From assembly GCA_025774205.1 (NCBI GenBank), contig JALGWK010000173.1, positions 1 through 5,248 of the forward strand: DNA of 5,248 nucleotides. The letters run 5' to 3'. Source of the stretch: a bacterium (GTDB taxonomy: Bacteria > Blakebacterota > Blakebacteria > Blakebacterales > Blakebacteraceae). Under the pieces are notes generated by a model, which was not told the origin of the DNA, searched no databases, and saw nothing but the letters and a program-made list of their open reading frames with translations. Position numbers and translations under genes: made by a program. Of the stretch, positions 1-5,248 are shown piece by piece (within the stretch, counting starts at the first letter, position 1; every line of letters starts with the position of its first letter).

Positions 1-49
1 GAGCGGGCGGGGGACAACAGCCGCCGCCATCGCCGGAAGTTGGTGACGG

Positions 50-725
50 CTACCAGTTGTACGCCAGGACCATGATAGGGAAAAGATTCGGATCGGTAAT
101 GGGATTGAACGCTCCCATCCCGAAATCGGCAGAGAGCCTCTCCCCGATGATCCGTAATCCGAGCGAGATGACCGGATCGGAAGCCGGCAGAAAGTGACTC
201 TCGCTGATCAGTTTTACCGTGGGCCCCAGGCGCAGTTCACCGCCGATCAATACTGCCGCTCCGTCGGCTGTCAGGGTTTCGAAACCCAGAGAATTCTCGA
301 AGTACGCGTAACCCGCCCCGCCGGTCAGGGAGAGAGCATCATCCCCGATCGTGACCACGCCGTATACCATCCCCCAGATATTCTCACCCCCGAGGACCGT
401 CATGCCGGCCAGCGCCGCCTCGAAATTCCGATGGGTGGGCAGGGCCAGTTTGCCGGAGATGAGCCATGACCGGGTTCCATCAGTCTCGGTCGCGAAAGGA
501 GTGCCGTTCGTTCACCGTATAACTGAAGGTCGGCATGATCAGTTCATAGAGGGTGACGGCGGCTTTCCGCTCAGGGACGATCCGGGCCGTAGGCGCGAAG
601 AGGAGCCGTCCGCCGTTCGGATCTGAACTCCATTTTGATCCCTCCGCCTGGGCGAACAGGGAGGTGGCGGGAATCAAAACGAGGAGTGCTGACAGAAGGA
701 TTCTTTTGCCGCACGGCGTCCCCAT
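50..725 (-). pseudogene. Outer-membrane beta-barrel-like exported protein, frameshifted
   Basis: This looks like one gene read in two frames. The first part starts at ATG 725, which has a GAGGG ribosome-binding site at 731-735 (5-nt spacing). It encodes a signal peptide (basic KR, then LLSALLVLIPATSLFAQA), then a PNGGRLLFAPTAR segment, and runs to SYTVNER before ending at a TGA at 480-482. The second part, in the frame one base away, is open from about 511 to the TAG at 50-52. It gives alternating glycine/hydrophobic beta-strand sequence (GMVYGVVTIG, LIGGELRLG, LGLRIIGERLSADFG) and ends in the aromatic residues YNW. Joined near 503 the product is about 225 residues, resembling exported beta-rich proteins of unknown function found in diderm environmental bacteria. 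A one-base insertion or two-base deletion would explain the break. It may be a true pseudogene or a sequencing/assembly error. The barrel assignment rests on composition and strand pattern only. Confidence 0.6.
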
Positions 726-1335
726 CGTAGCCCTCATTGTACTTCCAGAGCAGCGATTTGTAAGTGTTGATGGCGCGGTCGGGGCGATCGAGGTCCTCCC
801 AGTCACGCCCCAGCCGGAGAGCTGTTTCGACCCACAGGCCCGATCCGACTCCTTCTATCTTGAGCAGTCGATTACGGGCTTCGGCGGCGCGTTCTACATC
901 GAAGATATTGTTGCTGAGTATCTCGACGATCCGCTGCTGCGCCTTCCAGTCGTTCGGATCTTTTATGACCGTTTCGGTGAACCAGTCGACCGCTTCCTCG
1001 TACTTCTGCCGCTGCATGAGGGATTCTCCCTCACTGTGGGCCCTCGCCGTATGGCCTTTCTCCGGCCAGAAAAGATGTCCGATGCTCTTCCGCACAACGG
1101 TATCGAGGAACGGTGCGAAGAACCAGCCGATGACCGGACTGGTGAAGGCTATGATGCGGAAGACCGTAGCGAGGGGTTGGTCACCGCCCATGGAGAAAGC
1201 GATAGAGAATACGAAGAAGGATATGAATCCCCAGGTACCCATGAGGATCGCCATCTTCACGCGCAGGTAATAGTCAGCGCCCCGATCCTTGACGGTACGC
1301 TGGGGTTTCTTCTTATGGTCTGTCTGTGCGCTCAT
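571..1335 (-). CDS. TPR-repeat protein with two N-terminal membrane segments
   Basis: The protein is 254 residues, starting at ATG 1335 (MSAQTDHKKK) with a GAGG ribosome-binding site at 1345-1348. An upstream in-frame ATG at 1404 has less support and would sit in the divergent regulatory region. A basic N-terminus is followed by two hydrophobic segments at about residues 27-49 and 57-78, suggesting an inner-membrane hairpin. TPR-like helices follow at about 97-130 (EGESLMQRQKYEEAVDWF), 131-164 and 168-200 (DRPDRAINTYKSLLWKY). TPR domains mediate protein-protein contacts, but the partner is not identifiable. The sequence is TPR-like up to about residue 211. The last ~40 residues are rich in Arg and Pro and look like out-of-frame translation of the downstream signal-peptide gene, which overlaps residues 204-254. 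The natural stop may therefore have been lost, or the overlap may be real. I do not recognise a specific family. Confidence 0.75.
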   Translation of the reverse strand: MSAQTDHKKKPQRTVKDRGADYYLRVKMAILMGTWGFISFFVFSIAFSMGGDQPLATVFRIIAFTSPVIGWFFAPFLDTVVRKSIGHLFWPEKGHTARAHSEGESLMQRQKYEEAVDWFTETVIKDPNDWKAQQRIVEILSNNIFDVERAAEARNRLLKIEGVGSGLWVETALRLGRDWEDLDRPDRAINTYKSLLWKYNEGYDGDAVRQKNPSVSTPRFDSRHLPVRPGGGIKMEFRSERRTAPLRAYGPDRP

Positions 1336-1354
1336 TGAGTATTGCCTCGCCAGC

Positions 1355-1383
1355 ATCATACCCGACCTCCGGAACCGGCTCAA
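1355..1383 (-). promoter_or_regulatory. Possible sigma70-like promoter for the TPR gene
   Basis: On the minus strand there is a TTGAGC box (1383-1378, 4/6 to TTGACA), a 17-bp spacer, and TATGAT (1360-1355, 5/6 to TATAAT). The predicted start would fall near 1348, almost on the ribosome-binding site at 1345-1348, leaving a very short leader. That weakens the call. Confidence 0.3.
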
Positions 1384-1425
1384 ACGGGATGGTTGGAACG
1401 GCATGGTTGGAACGGGTAGTGGTTG
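1383..1425. repeat. Three tandem 14-bp units in the divergent intergenic region
   Basis: Units are aacgggatggttgg (1383-1396), aacggcatggttgg (1397-1410) and a diverged, one-base-longer third unit, aacgggtagtggttg (1411-1425). Units 1 and 2 differ at one position. The array lies between the TPR gene (-) and the permease (+). Its 3' end overlaps a perfect TTGACA (1423-1428) and its 5' edge touches the candidate -35 of the minus-strand promoter. The placement suits a regulator-binding array, but that function is inference. Confidence 0.6.
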
Positions 1426-1451
1426 ACATGACTACGCTCATGGTTCTGCTT
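1423..1451 (+). promoter_or_regulatory. Candidate -35 element upstream of the permease
   Basis: A perfect TTGACA lies at 1423-1428, overlapping the last tandem unit. At 16-18 bp spacing there is only a poor -10 (for example ctgctt at 1446-1451), so this may be an activator-dependent promoter or a chance match. Confidence 0.2.
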
Positions 1452-1473
1452 CTGGAAGTGAAGGGAGGTCGGG

Positions 1474-2568
1474 ATGGCCGCAGCCGTTACAGAGATCATC
1501 ACTGCCGCCTGGCAGATCCTGCTCGATTCCGCGCCGTTCGTGCTCTTCGGCTTCCTGGCGGCGGGGATCATCAAGGCCTTCGTGCCCGATGACATGGTGG
1601 CGCGTCACCTGGGAACGAAGAGTACCGGCTCGGTGCTCAAGGCCTCACTGCTGGGCGTCCCGCTGCCCCTCTGCTCCTGCAGTGTTCTGCCGACCGCCAT
1701 CAGTCTCCGGAAACAGGGCGCCGATAAGGGCGCTTCAGCAGCCTTCCTGGTCTCCACTCCCGAATCGGGTGTCGATTCCATTGCCATCACCTGGGCCCTG
1801 CTCGATCCCCTCATGACCGTGGCCCGTCCGATCGCCGCCTTCTTTACCGCCACGGTCACCGGTCTCTCGATCAACGCGCTTCCCGACGAGGTCACAGCCG
1901 GGCCGGGAGCTGACGCAGCGGAGGAAGATGAAGAGGAGGGCGAAGCGCCCGGCTATGGTTGCGGTTCTTCAGCCTGCGATTCGTCCGGTTCTGATGATAC
2001 CGTGGCGGAGGTATCGTTCTTCCGCCGTATGATGGCCGGGATCGCCTACGCCTTCGACGATCTGCTCAGCGAGATCGGCGGCTGGCTGCTGATCGGGCTG
2101 GCGGTCGCGGGCGTGATCACCTGGCTGCTGCCGGCCGACCTCTTTGCGGGACGGCCAGGCGGGGAGTTCACCTCGCTGCTGCTGATGCTGGTGGTAGGCA
2201 TACCCCTCTATATCTGCGCTACCGCCTCGACCCCGATTGCCGCGGCGCTCGTCCTGAAGGGGCTGTCACCCGGGGCGGCGCTGGTCTTTCTCCTGGCGGG
2301 ACCGGCCACCAACGCGGCGACCCTGACCGTGGTTCTCAAGCACTGGGGGCGGAAGGCTACGGTCGCCTATCTCGTTTCGATCTCCCTCTGCGCCCTCCTG
2401 CTCGGCTGGCTCCTCAATCGGATCTATGCCGCGGCTGGCCTCGATATCACGAGGTGGGTGCAGGCCCGGGAAGAGGGATCCGGCGGTCTCTTCGCGATCA
2501 TCTGTGCGGTAGTGCTCCTGGGCCTGATCGTGAGATGTCTGCTGCCGAAGCGGGCGCGAGCCTCCTGA
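1474..2568 (+). CDS. SO_0444/ArsP-type permease, probable metal (Cu/Zn) or metalloid efflux
   Basis: This is an integral inner-membrane permease of 364 residues, starting at ATG 1474 with an AGGGAGG ribosome-binding site at 1462-1468 (5-nt spacing). The hydrophobic N-terminal half contains the family hallmark PLPLCSCSVLPTA (Cys67, Cys69) and STPESGVDSIAITWALLDPLM (94-114). The C-terminal half repeats the pattern with PLYICATASTPIAAAL (244-259, Cys248) and LAGPATNAAT. Several transmembrane helices flank each motif. The two halves are joined by a hydrophilic loop (about 138-180) with an acidic run (EEDEEEGE) and a small Cys cluster (Cys163, Cys168), where relatives often carry metal-binding Cys/His residues. 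Members of this DUF318/ArsP_1 family are known or proposed to export arsenicals or Cu/Zn. The CSCS motif and metal-ligand-like loop favour the SO_0444 Cu/Zn branch, but the substrate cannot be fixed from sequence. It has no co-transcribed partner gene. Confidence 0.9.
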   Translation: MAAAVTEIITAAWQILLDSAPFVLFGFLAAGIIKAFVPDDMVARHLGTKSTGSVLKASLLGVPLPLCSCSVLPTAISLRKQGADKGASAAFLVSTPESGVDSIAITWALLDPLMTVARPIAAFFTATVTGLSINALPDEVTAGPGADAAEEDEEEGEAPGYGCGSSACDSSGSDDTVAEVSFFRRMMAGIAYAFDDLLSEIGGWLLIGLAVAGVITWLLPADLFAGRPGGEFTSLLLMLVVGIPLYICATASTPIAAALVLKGLSPGAALVFLLAGPATNAATLTVVLKHWGRKATVAYLVSISLCALLLGWLLNRIYAAAGLDITRWVQAREEGSGGLFAIICAVVLLGLIVRCLLPKRARAS

Positions 2569-2571
2569 ACG

Positions 2572-2596
2572 AGAGCCTTCTGAAAAGCGCTCTTTA
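2572..2596 (+). terminator. Weak hairpin downstream of the permease
   Basis: AGAGC (2572-2576) pairs with GCTCT (2589-2593) around a 12-nt loop, followed by a short T run. It begins 4 nt after the permease stop. The stem is only 5 bp, so termination is uncertain. Confidence 0.3.
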
Positions 2597-2609
2597 GTTA
2601 GCACTGCCA

Positions 2610-2639
2610 TTGATATCTGCTACCCACCTGTTGTATTCT
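2610..2639 (+). promoter_or_regulatory. Sigma70-like promoter for the selenoprotein gene
   Basis: TTGATA (2610-2615, 5/6 to consensus), an 18-bp spacer, then TATTCT (2634-2639, 4/6), with TG just upstream of the -10. The predicted start near 2646 gives a leader of about 30 nt before the GTG at 2675. It would place the upstream in-frame TTG at 2639 outside the transcript. Confidence 0.45.
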
Positions 2640-2663
2640 TGGGAACAGAGTCCACCCTGATTC

Positions 2664-2668
2664 GGAGG
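2664..2668 (+). promoter_or_regulatory. Ribosome-binding site that selects the GTG start
   Basis: GGAGG lies 6 nt upstream of the in-frame GTG at 2675. The in-frame ATG at 2690 would be 21 nt away and the ATG at 2670 is out of frame, so GTG 2675 is the best start. Confidence 0.6.
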
Positions 2669-2674
2669 CATGTC

Positions 2675-3304
2675 GTGATCGGTACCACCATGAAGAGAAG
2701 CGGTCTCATCCCGCTGGCTCTCATCCTTATCATATCTCTGCCTGTCATCTCCCAGGCCCAGGAGCAGCGCCGACCGCGGAGCGGGAGGGGGATGTTCGCG
2801 GAGTTCCCGGAGCGTGAGCCGAAGGTCGGTGAGATAGCACCCGACTTCACCCTGAAGACCCTCAATGACGAGACCTTCACGCTGAGTGAAGCGTACGAGC
2901 AGGGACCGGTCGTCATCGAATTCGGTTCCTTCACGTGACCTCCCTATCGACGGTTGGCAACCGTCGTCGAGGAGCAGCGGGAGAAATACGAAGGGAAAGT
3001 GACCTTCATCGTCCTCTATCAGCGGGAGGCGCATCCGGAGCAGATGCAGTTCGCGACGATCAAACAGCCGGAGACCTATGAGGAACGGCAAGCTCTGGCG
3101 CAGAGGACCTGCGATGAACTGACGGTGGCGACCACGATCGTCATTGATGGGATAGATAACGCCGTCCGTGAAACCTACGGGGGACTGCCGAACAGCGCCT
3201 ACATCATCGAGAAGGGCGGCAAGATTCTCCACAAGGAAGGCTGGGCGGCGCCCGACGGCTGGGATGAGATCCTCGACAAGCTGCTGGGCGGTGTAAGCCG
3301 GTAA
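2675..3304 (+). CDS. Iodothyronine deiodinase-like selenoprotein (in-frame TGA read as Sec), exported
   Basis: One frame is open from GTG 2675 to TAA 3302 (a second TAA follows) except for a TGA at 2936-2938. Read as selenocysteine it gives 209 residues with Sec at position 88. Residues 1-28 form a signal peptide or membrane anchor (MKRSGLIPLALILIISLPVISQA). A redoxin-type start follows (KVGEIAPDFTLKTL, 50-63), then VVIEFGSFT-U-PPYRRL, matching the FGSxTUPPF active site of deiodinases. Next come FIVLYQREAHPEQ (His120, matching the EAHPSDGW region), EERQALAQRTC (136-146), and a C-terminal thioredoxin-fold end (GGLPNSAYIIEKGGKILHKEGW). Deiodinases (Pfam T4_deiodinase) use Sec for reductive dehalogenation. 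Bacterial relatives are of unknown substrate, so a thiol/selenol redox role is equally possible. The position filled by Cys in DIO1/DIO3 is Phe here. The only Cys is Cys146. A SECIS-like hairpin follows the TGA. Automated callers will split this gene or call it a pseudogene. Confidence 0.85.
2936..2972 (+). promoter_or_regulatory. Bacterial SECIS-like stem-loop at the Sec codon
   Basis: Immediately 3' of the TGA, CCTC (2939-2942) can pair with GAGG (2969-2972). Above a small internal loop, CGACGGT (2948-2954) pairs perfectly with ACCGTCG (2960-2966). The apical loop is UGGCA, or GGC if one more pair forms. The loop starts 16-17 nt after the TGA and has G in its first two positions. This agrees with the known bacterial SECIS pattern (as in E. 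coli fdhF), recognised by SelB to deliver Sec-tRNA. The element is also translated as part of the protein. Confidence 0.75.
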
Positions 3305-3306
3305 TA

Positions 3307-3327
3307 AGAGATCGGTCTTCGATCTCT
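3307..3327 (+). other. Perfect inverted repeat after the selenoprotein stop
   Basis: AGAGATCG (3307-3314) and CGATCTCT (3320-3327) form an 8-bp stem with a 5-nt loop, starting 2 nt after the stop codon. There is no following T tract, so it is more likely a 3'-end stabilising hairpin or part of a two-hairpin terminator than a terminator by itself. Confidence 0.45.
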
Positions 3328-3348
3328 CACCGCTGACTGCAATACCTG

Positions 3349-3393
3349 CTCCTCCCGACCGGATCTGAACCGGTCCGGGAGGAGTTCCATTTT
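3349..3393 (+). terminator. Probable intrinsic terminator between the selenoprotein and peptidase genes
   Basis: The left arm 3349-3362 (ctcctcccgaccgg) pairs with 3370-3384 (ccggtccgggaggag) apart from one bulged C, giving a 14-bp GC-rich stem with a 7-nt loop. It is followed by ttccatttt, a modest U-rich tail. It would isolate the peptidase gene from upstream transcription. Confidence 0.6.
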
Positions 3394-3479
3394 GATCCTG
3401 ATGAGACTTGTAGAATCGACCGATTTGAACAAAACTGAGAGCTGATCTGCCTGCGACAACTCCTGCTGAGAGGTTCTTC

Positions 3480-5248
3480 ATGAAGAAGATCACCGGTTGG
3501 CTCTCCATCACGGCGCTCCTGCTGATCACTCTGCCTGCCTCCCTGGCGGCGCAGGGTCCGGTCCCGACTCCCGAATCGGTGCTCGGGTTCAAGCCGGGTG
3601 CCGACTTCCACATCTTTACGTATGAAGCGGGGATCGATTATCTCCGTCTGGTGGAGAGTGCCACCGACCGGCTCGAGCTGGTCGAAGTGGGCCGGACCAC
3701 GAACGGCCGCGCCATGTACATCGCGCTCATCTCCTCGGCCGAGAACCTGCAGAACGTGGAACAGTACCGGGATATCTCTCTGCGACTGGCCCATCCGGAA
3801 GGGTTGAGTGACACGGAAGCGCGCCGCCTGGCAGCGGAGGGGAAGGCGATCGTTCACATCGATGGCGGCATGCATTCGAGCGAGGTGGCCGACCACCAGC
3901 ATACGATCCAGCTCGCCTACGACCTGGTCACCGGTAACGACGATCCCGAGATCGCGGCGATCCTCGACAACGTCATCTTCATCCTCTGGCCGACGCTCAA
4001 TCCCGAAGGACAGACGATGGTGGCCGAGTGGTACATGTCGAACGTCGGTACCCGCTTCGAGGTCGCCTCAATGCCCGAGCTCTACCAGGAGTACGTCGGA
4101 CACGATAACAACCGCGACGGTTACATGCTGAACATGATCGAATCGCGGGTCATTACCCGGGTGCTCCGGGAGTGGGAACCGCAGATCCTCTACAACCATC
4201 ACCAGACCGCTCCCTTCCCGACGCGGATCTGGATCCCGCCCTTTGCCGAGCCGGTCTCGCCCCATGTGCATCCTCTCATGTGGCGGACGGTGAACCTGAT
4301 GGGCATGTCGATGTCGCAGGCGCTCGAGGAACGGGGGCAGCGCGGGGCGACCCACATGGGGACCGGTTTCGATGACTGGTATCCCGGCTTCATGGACCAC
4401 GCCAACAGCTTCCACAACATCGCCAGTTTCCTGACTGAAACCGGGCTCTACCGCTATGCCACGCCTCACTTCTACACCGTCAACGATTTCCCGGAGGATA
4501 AACGGGATCTCCGGCCGGAGTCGCTCTACCCGAGTCCCTGGCAGGGTGGGTGGTGGCGGCTCGGCGACGCCACCGACTATATGAATACCGCCTCGATCTC
4601 GGTTCTCGACTTCGCGGCCAAGTACCGGTTCGATGTTCTCTACAACCGTTTCCAGGCAGGCCGCGACATCATCGCGCATTACAGCGAGAATCCGCCCTAC
4701 GCCTACCTCGTCCCACAGGACCAGCGCGACCCGGTGGCGCCGGTGGAACTCCTCCGGCGGCTCGCCTTCAACGGTATCGAGGTCGATCAATTCACCCGGA
4801 CGGTAACGTATGACGGCTTCAATTACCCGGCCGGAACCTGGGTGATCCGGATGGATCAACCCTTCGCGAACTTCGTCCGCCAGCTGTTCGACGTCCAGGA
4901 TTACCCCGACCTGCGTCAGTACGAGGGCGGCCCGATGGACCAGCCGTACGACGTGGCCGGCTGGACGCTGCCGCTGCAGATGGATATCCGGGTCGTGGCG
5001 GCCGAAAGCCCGCTTACCGAGGACTTCCGGTCGGCTCTCGAGCCAGTGAGCGGCACTGCGGTAGCCTGGGACGCTGCGGATAACTTCGGGAGCACCTTCG
5101 ATTCGCCGCCCGACGTCGGTTTCGACGCCGACGGGGTGGCGGCGGGAATCGTTCCCCGGGCGGTCGACGTGACCGGCCGCGGCGTCGGGGAGTACCTCGA
5201 TCCCGCCCAGAACAACGTCTTCAGGGTTCTGAACGCGACCTGGAACCA
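3480..5248 (+). CDS. Secreted M14-family zinc carboxypeptidase, 3' end outside window
   Basis: The frame is open from ATG 3480 to the window edge (589 complete codons, no stop). A GAGAGG ribosome-binding site lies at 3468-3473 with 6-nt spacing. Residues 1-24 are a clear signal peptide (MKK, then a hydrophobic core ending SLAA before QGP). The M14 catalytic features appear in order: GGMHSSE with the zinc ligands His132 and Glu135; HDNNRDG (208-214), where Arg212 corresponds to the family's substrate-carboxylate-binding Asn-Arg region; YNHHQ (238-242), with the third zinc His at 240 or 241; and LTETG, with Glu320 as the likely catalytic acid/base. The protein would cleave C-terminal residues from peptides, or act on peptidoglycan-like substrates, outside the cytoplasm. 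The ~250 residues after the catalytic domain belong to the long secreted M14 proteins common in environmental bacteria, which usually reach 800 or more residues. Substrate is unknown. It probably has its own promoter in 3394-3467, where I see TAGAAT (3411-3416) but no convincing -35. Confidence 0.9.
   Translation, partial: MKKITGWLSITALLLITLPASLAAQGPVPTPESVLGFKPGADFHIFTYEAGIDYLRLVESATDRLELVEVGRTTNGRAMYIALISSAENLQNVEQYRDISLRLAHPEGLSDTEARRLAAEGKAIVHIDGGMHSSEVADHQHTIQLAYDLVTGNDDPEIAAILDNVIFILWPTLNPEGQTMVAEWYMSNVGTRFEVASMPELYQEYVGHDNNRDGYMLNMIESRVITRVLREWEPQILYNHHQTAPFPTRIWIPPFAEPVSPHVHPLMWRTVNLMGMSMSQALEERGQRGATHMGTGFDDWYPGFMDHANSFHNIASFLTETGLYRYATPHFYTVNDFPEDKRDLRPESLYPSPWQGGWWRLGDATDYMNTASISVLDFAAKYRFDVLYNRFQAGRDIIAHYSENPPYAYLVPQDQRDPVAPVELLRRLAFNGIEVDQFTRTVTYDGFNYPAGTWVIRMDQPFANFVRQLFDVQDYPDLRQYEGGPMDQPYDVAGWTLPLQMDIRVVAAESPLTEDFRSALEPVSGTAVAWDAADNFGSTFDSPPDVGFDADGVAAGIVPRAVDVTGRGVGEYLDPAQNNVFRVLNATWN

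Noticed and set aside
553-1338. A 261-residue plus-strand ORF
   Set aside because: It is antisense to the TPR gene, whose membrane segments and TPR pattern are clear. The plus-strand translation has no domain logic.
2639-2938. A stand-alone 99-residue protein ending at TGA 2938
   Set aside because: It stops in the middle of a redoxin/deiodinase domain, and the same frame continues with the rest of the domain. The TTG start at 2639 lies at the -10 element and lacks a ribosome-binding site.
2954-3304. A separate gene starting at TTG 2954
   Set aside because: The TTG is inside the apical stem of the SECIS-like hairpin, has no ribosome-binding site, and would give a thioredoxin fold lacking its active site.
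3385-3416. A promoter for the peptidase gene based on TAGAAT at 3411-3416
   Set aside because: No acceptable -35 lies at 16-18 bp, and the upstream sequence is the terminator tail. It is mentioned in the gene entry only.
2594-3613. A 339-residue minus-strand ORF
   Set aside because: It is antisense to the selenoprotein gene, the terminator and the peptidase start, and shows Arg/Leu-rich shadow composition with no recognisable domain.
4068-4859. A 263-residue minus-strand ORF
   Set aside because: It is antisense to the M14 catalytic domain. Its many Val, Glu, Arg and His residues are typical of the opposite strand of a GC-rich gene.

Overview
The window comes from a GC-rich bacterial chromosome. 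The 5' half carries a minus-strand pair (a membrane-anchored TPR protein and an outer-membrane barrel-like protein). These diverge from three plus-strand genes: a metal permease, a deiodinase-like selenoprotein, and an M14 carboxypeptidase that runs off the 3' end. Three products appear exported (the barrel protein, the selenoprotein and the peptidase), so this is a diderm bacterium. The gene mix and protein style recall Gemmatimonadota, Latescibacterota or similar environmental lineages. That placement is an impression from protein style, not a demonstrated assignment.

Layout: positions 1-49 hold nothing I can name. 50-725 (-) is a signal-peptide-bearing, beta-rich protein whose reading frame is broken near 503. 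571-1335 (-) is a protein with two membrane segments and TPR repeats. Its end overlaps the start of the barrel gene by about 155 bp. 1336-1473 is a divergent intergenic region with three tandem 14-bp units and possible promoter elements. 1474-2568 (+) is an SO_0444/ArsP-type permease. 2569-2674 holds a weak hairpin and a good sigma70-like promoter. 2675-3304 (+) is the most interesting gene. It is usually split into two ORFs by an in-frame TGA, but when read through it gives a continuous iodothyronine-deiodinase-like protein with the motif GSFT-U-PPY. A bacterial SECIS-like stem-loop lies immediately after the TGA. 3305-3479 contains two hairpins, one resembling a terminator. 3480-5248 (+) is the N-terminal ~590 residues of a secreted M14 metallopeptidase.

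How the genes relate: the plus-strand genes have separate ribosome-binding sites and intergenic hairpins, so they look like individually transcribed units rather than one operon. The selenoprotein would act in the periplasm or anchored to the inner membrane. The genome must carry selA/selB/selC/selD for the recoding interpretation to hold. None of those genes is in this window.
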